The notes under the pieces: generated by a model | What the model was told of the DNA's origin: nothing | The model's input: the letters and a program-made list of their open reading frames with translations, nothing else | The model's database searches: none | Translations under genes and position numbers: made by a program | Assembly (NCBI RefSeq): GCF_033708015.1 | Contig: NZ_CP137920.1 | Span: 3,472,001 to 3,536,000, forward strand | Origin: Proteus vulgaris | GTDB lineage: Bacteria > Pseudomonadota > Gammaproteobacteria > Enterobacterales > Enterobacteriaceae | Reading direction: 5' to 3' | DNA: 64,000 nt | Part shown: positions 26,844 to 35,755 of the stretch, piece by piece | Position numbering within the stretch: position 1 is the stretch's first letter | Layout of the letters: the number at the start of each line of letters is the position of its first letter

Positions 26844-27188
26844 TTATGATTTAATATTTACATCTGAGTCTACGCCTTTAACACCTTCAATTTTTTCAAT
26901 GAGTTGTAAGATTTTTTCTTCTTGTGCTTTACTATCGACAAAGCCTGAAAGAAAGACATGTCCAAACTCAGTACGAATAGAAATATTCTCACTATCAATA
27001 TCTTGCATTGGCGATAGCGTATCTTTAATTTTATTAGAAATAGAAGTATCACTTAAATTGTGACCTGTATTTATTCCACTATTATTAATTTCGCTATACC
27101 ACGATGTTTCAGCTGATACGCCCATACTAACAAAAGCTAAACCCATCGACATGGCTAACGCTAATTTTAGCGTTTTATATTGTTTCAT
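26844..27188 (-). CDS. OsmY-like periplasmic protein with a single BON domain
   Basis: A 114-residue exported protein: a signal peptide (MKQYKTLKLALAMSMGLAFVSMGVSA) and one BON domain (about 50-114) with the typical ISNKIKDTL, ISIRTEFGHVFLSGFVDSKAQEEKI and VKGVDSDVNI. BON domains bind lipid or membrane surfaces in the periplasm. E. coli osmY lies in exactly this place between prfC and yjjU but encodes about 200 residues with two BON domains, so this looks like a shortened osmY orthologue. GGGGGAG lies 4 nt before ATG 27188. Confidence 0.85.
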   Translation of the reverse strand: MKQYKTLKLALAMSMGLAFVSMGVSAETSWYSEINNSGINTGHNLSDTSISNKIKDTLSPMQDIDSENISIRTEFGHVFLSGFVDSKAQEEKILQLIEKIEGVKGVDSDVNIKS

Positions 27189-27521
27189 TGCTCTCCCCCG
27201 CATCACAATACTTGTGATAGGAAATGTGTGTTTTAATATCTGTATTTTTATGAAGCACTACAAAATTTTAACAATCTAAGCTATTACATTAATAAGCTGT
27301 TGTAGTTAAATAAAGCAAAAAATAACAAATAAAGACTAATCCTAATTATTTTATTCTAATTATAACCGATAAAACTATAAAAAAACTTACATATATTTAT
27401 AAATAAGTATAAAAACGAGCATAATGTTAACAGAAAAAAAAGAGGTTAATTCCAAATGAAGAAGGGCTTTTTGGCAGGATATTAGTGATATACAAAGTAA
27501 ATTTAACAAAGAAAAACGAAG

Positions 27522-27560
27522 AAACAAAAAAGGCTATATTAAAAATATATAGCCTTTTCA
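27522..27560 (-). terminator. Terminator downstream of prfC, beyond the ERIC array
   Basis: Perfect 12-bp stem AAAAGGCTATAT/ATATAGCCTTTT (27527-27538, 27547-27558) with an 8-nt loop. On the minus strand it is followed by a long T run, on the plus strand by TTTTCATT. It is the first strong terminator after prfC, so the prfC message should run through the ERIC units. Confidence 0.85.
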
Positions 27561-27570
27561 TTAAGTTAAA

Positions 27571-27607
27571 TACTCTAAGTAATTCAAGCTACAACTGTAA
27601 GTATGCC
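27571..27607. repeat. Internally deleted ERIC remnant
   Basis: TACTCTAAGTAATTCAAG is joined directly to CTACAACTGTAAGTATGCC. These are the two outer ends of the neighbouring ERIC units with the ~90-bp core missing. Seen by direct comparison with the full units. Confidence 0.7.
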
Positions 27608-27625
27608 AACACTCTTACTCTAAAA

Positions 27626-28011
27626 GCTACACCTTGAAGCAGAAGAGTAGATACTCTAAATAATTCAAGATGTAGCTAGGCGACAAGCGAATAAGTCGCT
27701 AGGAGCATACATCAGTATGTGACTAGTGCGAATGAACGCCGTCAACAACGCTACACCTTGAAGCAGAAGAGTAGATACTCTAAATAATTCAAGATGTAGC
27801 TAGGCGACAAGTGAATGAGTCGCTAGGAGCATACATCAGTATGTGACTAGTGCGAATGAACGCCGTCAACAACGCTACAACTTGAAGCAGAAGAGTAGAT
27901 ACTCTAAATAATTCAAGATGTAGCTAGGCGACAAGTGAATGAGTCGCTAGGAGCATACATCAGTATGTGACTAGTGCGAATGAACGCCGTCAACAACGCT
28001 ACAACTTGAAG
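27626..28011. repeat. Three tandem ERIC (IRU) elements, 124-bp period
   Basis: Unit starts at 27626, 27750 and 27874, with the terminal sequence repeated at 27998. The units are nearly identical (a few substitutions such as CAAGCGAATAAG vs CAAGTGAATGAG). Each is an imperfect palindrome with central CATAC-ATCA-GTATG flanked by CTAG. The core GTCGCTAGGAGCATACATCAG and GTGACTAGTGCGAATG is a divergent form of the ERIC core (CCCCAGGAGCTTACAT ... AAGTGACTGGGGTGAGCG). The array ends 12 bp before the prfC stop codon. Confidence 0.85.
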
Positions 28012-28022
28012 TATGACGAGTA

Positions 28023-29612
28023 TCAGTGTTCACGCGTCTGATGAAACTCAACATCAGGATAACGCTCACGTGTTAAATTCAAGTTGACCATCGTTGGTGC
28101 GATATAAGTTAAGTTATCACCACCATCGAGTGCCAAGTTTTGTTCATTTTTACGTTTAAACTCTTCGAGTTTTTTCTCGTTATTACATTCAACCCAGCGT
28201 GCTGTTGAAACGTTAACGGATTCATAAATCGCTTCAACGTTATATTCACTCTTAAGTCTTGCAACAACCACATCAAACTGAAGTACACCGACAGCACCGA
28301 CGATTAAATCATTATTTGCCAGTGGTCTAAAGACCTGTACAGCGCCTTCTTCTGATAACTGTACCAATCCTTTAAGTAGCTGTTTCTGTTTTAACGGATC
28401 ACGTAAACGAATACGGCGGAATAACTCAGGGGCAAAGTTTGGAATACCGGTAAACTTCAGGATCTCACCTTGGGTAAAGGTATCACCAATTTGAATTGTA
28501 CCGTGGTTATGAAGACCGATAATATCCCCAGGATATGCGTGTTCAACATGAGAACGATCGCCCGCCATAAAGGTTAATGCATCAGAAATCACCACATCTT
28601 TTTTGATTCGAACTTGATGCAGTTTCATGCCTTTATCATACATACCTGATACAACGCGTAAGAATGCAACACGGTCACGGTGTTTAGGATCCATATTGGC
28701 TTGGATCTTAAAGACGAAACCAGTGAATGTCTCTTCAGAAGCGGTCACTTCACGCATATCTGTTTGACGAGGCATTGGTGCTGGTGCCCATTTTACAAGG
28801 CCATCAAGCATATGGTTAACACCAAAATTACCTAATGCAGTACCAAAGAACACGGGGGTTAATTCACCCGCTAAAAATGCCTCATGATCAAATTCATGGG
28901 AGGCACCTAATACTAACTCTAATTCATCACGTAGTTGACTTGCTAAATCATCACCAATAGCTTCATCAAGCTCTGGATTATCTAGCCCTTTGATAACGCG
29001 AGAATTTTGAATAGTATGACCTTGACCTGTTTGATAAAGATACGTTTCATCTTTCAGAATGTGATAAACCCCTTTGAAGAGTTTTCCGCAACCAATAGGC
29101 CACGTAACAGGGCTACACGCAATTTTTAATTCTGTTTCAACTTCATCCATGAGTTCCATTGGATCACGGATATCACGGTCAAGTTTATTCATAAAAGTCA
29201 GAATTGGAGTATCACGTAAACGCGTTACTTCCATTAACTTACGAGTACGATCTTCGACCCCTTTAGAGGAGTCAATTACCATTAAACAGCAGTCAACCGC
29301 GGTTAAAGTACGATAAGTATCTTCAGAGAAATCTTCGTGCCCTGGGGTATCTAATAAGTTCACTAAGCAATCTGCATAAGGGAACTGCATCACTGAGGTT
29401 GTAATAGAAATACCACGTTGTTTTTCCATTTCCATCCAGTCAGATTTTGCATGCTGATTTGAACCACGACCTTTTACGGTTCCTGCACGTTGAATGGCTT
29501 GTCCGAATAACAACACTTTTTCAGTGATGGTTGTTTTACCCGCATCGGGGTGGGAAATAATGGCAAAAGTTCTACGACGAGCAACTTCTTGCTGAAAAAT
29601 AGGATTAGACAT
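28023..29612 (-). CDS. prfC: Peptide chain release factor 3 (RF3)
   Basis: A 529-residue translational GTPase, the same length as E. coli RF3. It recycles RF1 and RF2 from the ribosome after termination. G-domain motifs are clear: [14 protein letters not shown] (P loop), the switch [28 protein letters not shown] and FMNKLDRD. Domains II and III follow, with the [24 protein letters not shown] segment. ATG at 29612 is preferred to the TTG one codon upstream. The stop lies almost inside the ERIC array. Confidence 0.97.
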   Translation of the reverse strand: MSNPIFQQEVARRRTFAIISHPDAGKTTITEKVLLFGQAIQRAGTVKGRGSNQHAKSDWMEMEKQRGISITTSVMQFPYADCLVNLLDTPGHEDFSEDTYRTLTAVDCCLMVIDSSKGVEDRTRKLMEVTRLRDTPILTFMNKLDRDIRDPMELMDEVETELKIACSPVTWPIGCGKLFKGVYHILKDETYLYQTGQGHTIQNSRVIKGLDNPELDEAIGDDLASQLRDELELVLGASHEFDHEAFLAGELTPVFFGTALGNFGVNHMLDGLVKWAPAPMPRQTDMREVTASEETFTGFVFKIQANMDPKHRDRVAFLRVVSGMYDKGMKLHQVRIKKDVVISDALTFMAGDRSHVEHAYPGDIIGLHNHGTIQIGDTFTQGEILKFTGIPNFAPELFRRIRLRDPLKQKQLLKGLVQLSEEGAVQVFRPLANNDLIVGAVGVLQFDVVVARLKSEYNVEAIYESVNVSTARWVECNNEKKLEEFKRKNEQNLALDGGDNLTYIAPTMVNLNLTRERYPDVEFHQTREH

Positions 29613-30283
29613 CAATGGTGATCTTCTGGTTGATAGACGAGAGAATGTAAGACACTGATATATTGCTATAAATAATAATTAAAGTGACTATAAAGACATT
29701 CAACCCGTAAGTTAATCGTAATTGGCGCTTATTTTCGCCTATCTTGTCTGTATAAACAATCAATGGTTACTATTTTATCTACTTGAGAGAGTGATGCCTA
29801 GTGTTTGAAAAAATTAATCACGCCTATTGCCTTATAGATAGAGCAGCCTTGTTTTCATTGATACTCTCAATACCTATGTTTGCTAAACATTTCACAAGCT
29901 GCTTTTATGAGCTATCAATAAAGTAAAGAGTTAGCCTCTTTATTTTCGGTTAAAATCTAGAGAGACATAAAGAGCTAAATAAATACATCTCTATTTACAT
30001 TTAATTTTGTCTATATTTAGAGACAAGTCACTTTATTTAAAACAAAAAATAATACTCAATTTACTTATTTTAAATACCATTCACCTTTTTAACACCGTTA
30101 TAATCACCTAATGTTTTAAAATTAGACGATGACAAAAGTGAAATTACCTTGATGAATTTACATTAAGTAAGAATAAAGATAAATTTAAAACAAAAATAAT
30201 AAAAAACAAAACATTTACACATCGAATAAAATAAAAAACGCCCAACAGAAGGCGTTTTAAATTTAACTTAAATAAAGATTTAA
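29613..30283. other. AT-rich gap between rimI and prfC
   Basis: About 670 bp with no credible ORF on either strand. E. coli has yjjG (nucleotidase) between rimI and prfC; I see no trace of it here. Besides the rimI terminator at 30235-30258 it should hold the prfC promoter near 29640-29800, which I cannot place exactly. Confidence 0.55.
30235..30258 (-). terminator. Terminator after rimI
   Basis: AAAACGCC/GGCGTTTT stem (30235-30242, 30251-30258) with an 8-nt loop and a T6 run on the minus strand, 26 bp past the rimI stop. Confidence 0.88.
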
Positions 30284-30730
30284 TTAGAAAGAAATAGGAT
30301 AAGCCATGATAATCGCATCCTCATTCCCTGTCTTTGTGGGGTAATAGTTTTTTCGTTTTGAAACAAAATTAAATCCTATGGATTCATAGAGATTGAACGC
30401 TTTTTCATTAGATTCTCGCACCTCTAACCACAAGGTGGTTATATTTTTTTTCTCAAGTGTTTCAATCAGTTCTAATAAAAGTGCTTTACCGTAACCTTTC
30501 CCTTGATAATCAGGATGAATGGCAATATTAAAAAGTGTTGCCTCATCTAATATTAATTGCGTAATTGCGAAACCTACAATAATATTATCAATGCAAATTT
30601 TTAGATTAAAATAATGACTACCTTGGTTACTATAAAATGTTTCTTCACTCCAAGGGAATGAATGACTTAATTTTTCAATTTGCCATGCTAATGGTAAATC
30701 AGCAGGGTTTAAGAGTGAAATGGTCTTCAT
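30284..30730 (-). CDS. rimI: Ribosomal protein S18 alanine N-acetyltransferase RimI
   Basis: A 148-residue GNAT enzyme, same length as E. coli RimI, which acetylates the N-terminal alanine of ribosomal protein S18. Motif A with the acetyl-CoA loop is seen as FNIAIHPDYQGKGYGKALL; WLEVRESNEKAFNLYESIGF follows, as usual for RimI. The start at 30730 lies inside holD, giving a 32-bp overlap like the one in E. coli. The two genes are co-translated. Confidence 0.95.
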   Translation of the reverse strand: MKTISLLNPADLPLAWQIEKLSHSFPWSEETFYSNQGSHYFNLKICIDNIIVGFAITQLILDEATLFNIAIHPDYQGKGYGKALLLELIETLEKKNITTLWLEVRESNEKAFNLYESIGFNFVSKRKNYYPTKTGNEDAIIMAYPISF

Positions 30731-31109
30731 ATTGAGAGATTTGTTTCCAAAGATCGCGTTTTGCATCAGCATCAAAATATAACTGATGTAATGAAGGGCT
30801 TCTCAGAGAAATATATTCAGAGGGAAGTATGAGATCAGTGCCTAATAACCAGCAGGGAAGATCAAATGATTCTGTGAGCATGCTCACATCATCTGTTGTA
30901 ATACAATAGATTTCGTCTTTATCTATCCCCATGGCGCTAAAAATATCAGAGAAAAGCCCGTTATTTAGATCAACGGTATCATCAGTAATGATAAGTAAAC
31001 GTGTTGTATCCGGAAATTGAACAGAATGCTCGCCTTTTAACACAGCAGGCTTACGAAGTACCCACTGACGAATTCCAAGTTGGGATAACATTCTGTCTTT
31101 ACGGCTCAT
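30699..31109 (-). CDS. holD: DNA polymerase III psi subunit HolD
   Basis: A 136-residue protein (137 in E. coli) that links the clamp-loader complex to the chi subunit and single-stranded-DNA-binding protein. The N-terminal region MLSQLGIRQWVLRKPAVLKGE matches the chi-binding peptide LQQLGITQWSLRRPGALQGE of E. coli HolD. The C-terminus (RDLWKQISQYEDHF) also matches. It is divergent from rsmC and overlaps rimI. Confidence 0.95.
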   Translation of the reverse strand: MSRKDRMLSQLGIRQWVLRKPAVLKGEHSVQFPDTTRLLIITDDTVDLNNGLFSDIFSAMGIDKDEIYCITTDDVSMLTESFDLPCWLLGTDLILPSEYISLRSPSLHQLYFDADAKRDLWKQISQYEDHFTLKPC

Positions 31110-31238
31110 TATGCTTACCTATCAAGTGTAGAACAACGGTACATAGTATCAGAGGGCATAAACTACGCCAATAAATAGCGTCGGTTTCTTTATATCTGAT
31201 ATCATGCGTCTTATGTTTTTTAAGGAGTAATAATCATA

Positions 31239-32255
31239 ATGTCCTCACTGTCCCCTGCTAGCGAAGTTATTCTTCGTCACCTAGATCATTTCGCAGACAG
31301 GCATGTACTTATTGCAGGTGATCTTCAAGATACTTTCGCAGCGCAAATTCAGGCGAAAAGTGTCAGAGCATATACAAACCAATATCACCAGTGGCTACCA
31401 TTACTAAAATCAATGGGTGATAATGCACTCTTTGGTTTAGTTGCAGATCAATCCTTTGTGAAATATTGCAATACCTTGATCTATTTTTGGCCTAAAAATA
31501 AAAATGAAGCCACTTTCCAACTGCGTAGCCTTTGCTCTAACTTACAAGTGGGTACTGAAATCTTTATCGTCGGTGAAAACCGTAGCGGTGTAAAAAGTGC
31601 CACAGAATTAATGAACGGTATCGCTAAACTTAAAAAAATAGATTCAGCGCGCCGTTGTAGCCTATTTTTTGGTACTCAAACATATCAAACCCTATTTGAT
31701 CGTAATAACTGGTGGCAAACTTATCGCCATGATGATCTGACTGTAATGGCTTTACCCGGTGTCTTTAGTCAAAATGCATTAGATGATGGTAGTCGTTTAT
31801 TACTATCAACGTTTGACGATGCAATGGTTGGGGATTTACTGGATATGGCATGTGGTTGTGGTGTTCTTGCCACTGTACTTGGCAAGAAAAACCCAATGTT
31901 AAAACTCACACTGTGTGATGTGAATGCAGCGGCAATTTCTTCTAGTATCGCCACCTTAAACGTGAATGAATTAGAAGGTCGCGTCATTGCAAGTAATGTC
32001 TATTCAGCCGTTGAAGAAACTTATGATTGGATAATCTCAAACCCCCCTTTCCATGATGGTTTAGGGACAAGCTATGCCGCCGCTGAAGATATCATTCGCC
32101 TTGCCCCAAATTATCTGAAAAAAGGGGGTAAATTACGCATTGTAGCGAATTCATTTATCCCTTACCCGGATATACTGGATCATGTATTTGGTTCTCATGA
32201 AGTGCTTGCATCAACAGGTAAATTCAAAGTTTACCAAGCAACCAAGAAAGAGTAA
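31239..32255 (+). CDS. rsmC: 16S rRNA (guanine-1207-N2)-methyltransferase RsmC
   Basis: A 338-residue methyltransferase that modifies G1207 of 16S rRNA. It has two domains: a degenerate N-terminal methyltransferase fold and an active C-terminal one with SAM motif LLDMACGCGVLATVLGKK and the catalytic SNPPFHDG. The gene order holD-rsmC is as in E. coli. AAGGAG lies 11 nt before ATG 31239. Confidence 0.95.
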   Translation: MSSLSPASEVILRHLDHFADRHVLIAGDLQDTFAAQIQAKSVRAYTNQYHQWLPLLKSMGDNALFGLVADQSFVKYCNTLIYFWPKNKNEATFQLRSLCSNLQVGTEIFIVGENRSGVKSATELMNGIAKLKKIDSARRCSLFFGTQTYQTLFDRNNWWQTYRHDDLTVMALPGVFSQNALDDGSRLLLSTFDDAMVGDLLDMACGCGVLATVLGKKNPMLKLTLCDVNAAAISSSIATLNVNELEGRVIASNVYSAVEETYDWIISNPPFHDGLGTSYAAAEDIIRLAPNYLKKGGKLRIVANSFIPYPDILDHVFGSHEVLASTGKFKVYQATKKE

Positions 32256-32259
32256 TCAC

Positions 32260-32292
32260 AAGCCCTGTTATTTATAACGGGGCTTTATTTTT
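32260..32292 (+). terminator. Terminator after rsmC
   Basis: AAGCCCTGTTA/TAACGGGGCTT stem with one G-T pair, followed by TATTTTT. Directly behind the rsmC stop. Confidence 0.9.
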
Positions 32293-32407
32293 AGGGAAGG
32301 TTTTAAGTCATCATTCAAGGTATTTTATTTTTCATCTCCAGAATAATTTATTGAAAAAATAATTGACGCTAAAAATAAAAAGCATAAAATCCGCTTCCTG
32401 TCTGAAT

Positions 32408-32494
32408 GCGAGAGTGGCGGAATTGGTAGACGCGCTAGCTTCAGGTGTTAGTGTTCTTACGGACGTGGGGGTTCAAGTCCCCCTTTTCGCACCA
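32408..32494 (+). tRNA. tRNA-Leu (anticodon CAG), copy 1
   Basis: An 87-nt class II tRNA. Acceptor stem GCGAGAG with TTTTCGC, CCA end encoded (ACCA), D-loop GGAATTGGTAGACGCG, anticodon loop TTCAGGT with CAG, long variable arm and T loop GTTCAAGTC. It is close to E. coli leuQPV, which also lies next to rsmC. Confidence 0.95.
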
Positions 32495-32529
32495 AACAGA
32501 CAATGTATAGAAATTAATTGAGTAAGACT

Positions 32530-32616
32530 GCGAGGATGGCGGAATTGGTAGACGCGCTAGCTTCAGGTGTTAGTGTTCTTACGGATGTGGGGGTTCAAGT
32601 CCCCCTCTTCGCACCA
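32530..32616 (+). tRNA. tRNA-Leu (anticodon CAG), copy 2
   Basis: A second 87-nt tRNA-Leu, nearly identical to the first but with acceptor stem GCGAGGA/TCTTCGC. Anticodon CAG and an encoded CCA end. The 35-bp spacer suggests co-transcription with copy 1. E. coli has three copies here. Confidence 0.95.
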
Positions 32617-32681
32617 CTCAATCACTCTTCTTTTTTTCCTGTAATAACATCTCGTCGATGACTTGCTAAATATTCTATTCT

Positions 32682-32945
32682 CTATCCATGATACGCAACC
32701 ACCAGTGTCATCAAACTGTAGGTTAATACAACACCTGCGGGGATCATTACCCACATCTGTAATTTCTTATGGAATAGCATCAAGGTTGATAACAGCATTG
32801 AAACGACTAAAACCAGCGTAAAGGCGGATGTTCCTACAATAGAATGTGTGAGTACGGTTACTAAAGAAGAAACCGCTAACATTTCCCATAAACTAATGCG
32901 AGATGTCCAAGATGTCACTGAAGATATACGTGTTGGTTTAGCCAT
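32682..32945 (-). CDS. yjjZ: Small inner-membrane protein, YjjZ-like (DUF1435)
   Basis: An 87-residue hydrophobic protein with about three membrane segments (LWEMLAVSSLVTVLT, FTLVLVVSMLLSTLML, MWVMIPAGVVLTYSL) and a short polar N-terminus. The family name is given from gene order: E. coli yjjZ lies beside leuQPV and rsmC and is reported as Fur-controlled, and this gene has a strong Fur box directly upstream. Function unknown. ATG at 32945. Confidence 0.75.
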   Translation of the reverse strand: MAKPTRISSVTSWTSRISLWEMLAVSSLVTVLTHSIVGTSAFTLVLVVSMLLSTLMLFHKKLQMWVMIPAGVVLTYSLMTLVVAYHG

Positions 32946-32960
32946 AATAACCTACCACTA

Positions 32961-32982
32961 ATGATAATGATTTTCATTATTA
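32961..32982 (-). promoter_or_regulatory. Fur box before yjjZ
   Basis: GATAATGATTTTCATTATT (32963-32981) matches 16 of 19 bases of the Fur consensus GATAATGATAATCATTATC. It begins 18 bp upstream of the yjjZ start codon, where it would cover the promoter. Confidence 0.85.
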
Positions 32983-33085
32983 TATATAACACCTATATCA
33001 AATCAACTTATATAAAGAAAAAAACTTGTTTTATATCCTTATTTTTTAAATGGTTATGTCTCTCTTTTAATAGAAGAAATAAAAA

Positions 33086-33114
33086 TGCCCTATCATGTTT
33101 CCACGATAAGGCAA
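33086..33114 (-). terminator. Terminator after the GNAT gene
   Basis: ATGCCCTATCATG pairs with CACGATAAGGCAA at 10 of 13 positions over a TTTC loop; the minus strand continues with TTTTTATTTC. It lies 40 bp past the GNAT stop. Confidence 0.7.
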
Positions 33115-33153
33115 TTAATTTTATTATGTTATTGTTATAGGCAATAACCGAAA

Positions 33154-33702
33154 TTAAGCGTTATTTGGCTCAATAAAATGAAAGACTAAATGAATATCTT
33201 CAGGCTCTCTTTCATAAAGTTCAGGATCAGGTGTATCAATTAAACGACACCCTAAATGCTGATAAAAATTTACGCTATTTTCAGAAGGTGTTGATGAAAT
33301 ATATAACCCATCAGCTCCTTTTTGCTTCGCATATTCCACACAATAATCAAATAATATTCGTGCTAAACCTTGCCCACGTTGCTGATGGCTGACATGTAAA
33401 AAAGAGAGTTGAAGTAAAGTGCCATTTTGACCTCGTTTTTGCGGATCAACACTCGCAGCTGCAACTAGTTGACCTTGTTCAAAAACGCCCCAAAAAGGCG
33501 CACCTCGGTCAAAACTTTCGAGTAAAACAGGCGTATAGTGTTCTGCTTCACCTTCTGGCCAACCTTTCATATCAAAGCGTTGCGCTGTTAAAAGCAACGT
33601 TCCTTCTTTTAAGACATATAGCTTTTCAATAAGCTCAGTTCGATCAATTTCCCATACTTGTGGAATTTCATTTCGTGTTAATTGACGAATAATATATTTC
33701 AT
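33154..33702 (-). CDS. GNAT-family N-acetyltransferase
   Basis: A 182-residue acetyltransferase. The acetyl-CoA motif is LSFLHVSHQQRGQGLARILFD, followed by GADGLYISSTPSENSVNFYQHLGCRL, the usual motif B. The N-terminus IIRQLTRNEIPQVWEIDRTE is common in a class of uncharacterised GNATs. Substrate unknown. It starts 2 bp after the yjbB stop, so the two are one operon. Confidence 0.82.
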   Translation of the reverse strand: MKYIIRQLTRNEIPQVWEIDRTELIEKLYVLKEGTLLLTAQRFDMKGWPEGEAEHYTPVLLESFDRGAPFWGVFEQGQLVAAASVDPQKRGQNGTLLQLSFLHVSHQQRGQGLARILFDYCVEYAKQKGADGLYISSTPSENSVNFYQHLGCRLIDTPDPELYEREPEDIHLVFHFIEPNNA

Positions 33703-33704
33703 AA

Positions 33705-35336
33705 TTAAAGATTAACCTGTTCTGATGATGATTCACTTCGTTCTAGTGCGTGATAAGCCACAGCACAGAACAAGGAATTCAACCGTTTCATATCACCAAG
33801 CAAACTGGTATGCAGAGAACTGGTTTCAATACTTTGCATATTATGCAAATGAAGACGTTCAACATGTGCAAACGAGTAACGCTGATTGAGTAAACGGAAA
33901 CGATGTTTTGCTCGACGTAATTTACGAGCATGTTCCATGTTGCCGGAAACAAATACCGACATCGCCAGATTCAGATTACTTTGCAGACGCTCAAGGAGTG
34001 TCTGTAATTCACGACGTCCTTCCTCCGATAAAAATAAGTGGTGATTTAAACCTTTGCTCACCACTTCAGCTGACATACGCGCAATAATAGCGGATGATTG
34101 TTGTAAATTCATCGCTGTATCAATAATTTCAGCCCAACGTCGGGAATCTTCAGTTCCTAGATCATGCTGTTGAATTTGAGCCATATACAATTTAATGCTG
34201 CTGTGAAGTAATTCCACCTCTTCTTCTAGCTGGCTAATTTCCCTTTTTTGCTGACGATCGCCTTCCATTAATGCAGTAAAACGTTGCAGCATTTGTTCTA
34301 TTACATCACCTAATCGTAGTGACTCTCTAACCGCATTAGCAATCGCCAATGAAGGCGTATCAATAGCTGATTGATCTAAATAACGCGGCGCCATTTCAGA
34401 TCCCGTCACAGGTAATTCAGGAATAAGTCGCTGACATAATTTTGCCATTATGCCTACAAAAGGGATCATCAAAATACAGCGAGCAAGATTATAAATAACA
34501 TGAAAATAGATAACGACTTCAGCGGGTGAAAATCCATATTGCTGAATTTTATTTGCAATGAGGGTTATCCAAGGTAAAACCAATAAAGCGCCAATTAATT
34601 TAAAAAATAAGCTTCCTAACACCACTTGACGCGAAACAACACTTTGCCCTCGGCTACTCATTAAGGCGAGTAATCCACTCCCAATATTAGAACCAATCAC
34701 AATGCATAGGCTGATATACAAAGGCATTAGCCCTGTTGCACTCAATGTCGCAGTTAATAACACTGCCGCAAGACTTGAGTAGCTTACCATCGCAAATAAA
34801 GCACCAACGAGAAGAGCTAAAATGGTATCTCCACTTAATGAAGTAAAGATAGCTTGTACCGCACTGGCATGAGTAATTGGCTCAGCTGAGGTGACTATCA
34901 GTTGTAAGGCTAAAATAATTAAGCCAAGGCCAATGCCTACTCGCCCTAACTGCCCTACTCGCTCTTTTTTACGGCTTAGAAAAGTGATCACCCCGATAAG
35001 GATCAGAAGTGGAGATAGCCAAGAGAGATCAAACGTCAGCACACGCGCCATAAGTGCAGTACCCACATCTGCACCTAGCATAATAACAAGTGCGGGTGTA
35101 ATCGAAATCAGTCCTTGTGTCACAAAAGAGATAACCAAAAGTGCCGTCGCATTACTGCTTTGGACTAATGCCGTTACTCCCACCCCCGCGAGGAAGGCGT
35201 TGGATTTTTTATTAATACTTTTACCTAAAATTCGGCGTAAATCGGAGCCAAAAACACGCATAATACCTGTACGAACAATATGAGTTCCCCAGACAAGAAG
35301 CGCAACCGATGAGAGTAAATGAAGCAGTGTCAGCAT
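33705..35336 (-). CDS. yjbB: Na+/phosphate cotransporter-family protein YjbB
   Basis: A 543-residue protein, the same length as E. coli YjbB and alike from the first residues (MLTLLHLLSSVALLVWGTHIVRTG). The two inverted QSS-type repeats of the NptA/PNaS family are seen as VTALVQSSNATALLVISFV and SYSSLAAVLLTATL. A PhoU-like helical domain occupies about 330-543. In E. coli YjbB promotes phosphate export. A longer frame to 35507 adds 57 residues with no membrane or family character, so 35336 is the start. phoA lies upstream on the same strand. Confidence 0.92.
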   Translation of the reverse strand: MLTLLHLLSSVALLVWGTHIVRTGIMRVFGSDLRRILGKSINKKSNAFLAGVGVTALVQSSNATALLVISFVTQGLISITPALVIMLGADVGTALMARVLTFDLSWLSPLLILIGVITFLSRKKERVGQLGRVGIGLGLIILALQLIVTSAEPITHASAVQAIFTSLSGDTILALLVGALFAMVSYSSLAAVLLTATLSATGLMPLYISLCIVIGSNIGSGLLALMSSRGQSVVSRQVVLGSLFFKLIGALLVLPWITLIANKIQQYGFSPAEVVIYFHVIYNLARCILMIPFVGIMAKLCQRLIPELPVTGSEMAPRYLDQSAIDTPSLAIANAVRESLRLGDVIEQMLQRFTALMEGDRQQKREISQLEEEVELLHSSIKLYMAQIQQHDLGTEDSRRWAEIIDTAMNLQQSSAIIARMSAEVVSKGLNHHLFLSEEGRRELQTLLERLQSNLNLAMSVFVSGNMEHARKLRRAKHRFRLLNQRYSFAHVERLHLHNMQSIETSSLHTSLLGDMKRLNSLFCAVAYHALERSESSSEQVNL

Positions 35337-35755
35337 AGAAAAAAGAACCTTATTTTTATCGTTGTTTGTTTGACTCTGTTCTCCTTCAATCTCATAAAAA
35401 AGAGAAAGACCATGAGCAGATAAACTATCTGAAAAAGATTTTTTGCTGGTAATGCCTGAACAAAAATGGATGTTATTAGGCAAAAAGATATTGCAACTTA
35501 AGTGCAATAATCAATGGAGAAATTGAGAATTTTGTATGAATAAATGTGTAATTTCGATTAATTATAACAGAAAAGTGCTAATTTTCAAAATTAGACTATA
35601 AATAACCTATTGATTTATTATCACTTTATCGACATAAGATCGTATAAATAAAAAAACGCGACTAGAGGGTATCTCTCTAAGTCGCGATAAAATACAACAA
35701 GTTTAGTAAGGCAATTCGACTACAACTTCAGACAGACTATAAATTTAACGGGAAC
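35337..35755. other. Gap between yjbB and phoA
   Basis: About 420 bp. It contains the phoA terminator (35651-35686) and otherwise AT-rich DNA that must carry the yjbB promoter. The open frame at 35337-35507 continues into yjbB but looks non-coding. No Pho box is visible before yjbB. Confidence 0.5.
35651..35686 (-). terminator. Terminator after phoA
   Basis: CGCGACT/AGTCGCG stem (35657-35663, 35680-35686) with an inner AGAG/CTCT pairing and T6 on the minus strand, 70 bp past the phoA stop. Confidence 0.88.

Larger units (their letters stand above)
27189..28022. other. Non-coding gap prfC-osmY with terminator and ERIC array
   Basis: No gene is visible. From right to left it contains the three ERIC units, a deleted ERIC remnant, a strong terminator and then AT-rich DNA, which presumably includes the promoter of the BON-protein gene near 27230-27330. 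Each element is listed separately. Confidence 0.7.

Noticed and set aside
27626..28011. 124-bp repeats considered as CRISPR or as an insertion sequence
   Set aside because: No spacers, no transposase; the core matches the ERIC family.
32563..32754. 63-codon minus-strand frame over tRNA-Leu copy 2
   Set aside because: Antisense to a clear tRNA and without a start signal.
35337..35507. N-terminal extension of YjbB by 57 residues
   Set aside because: No family similarity, no signal peptide; E. coli YjbB has the length given by the start at 35336.
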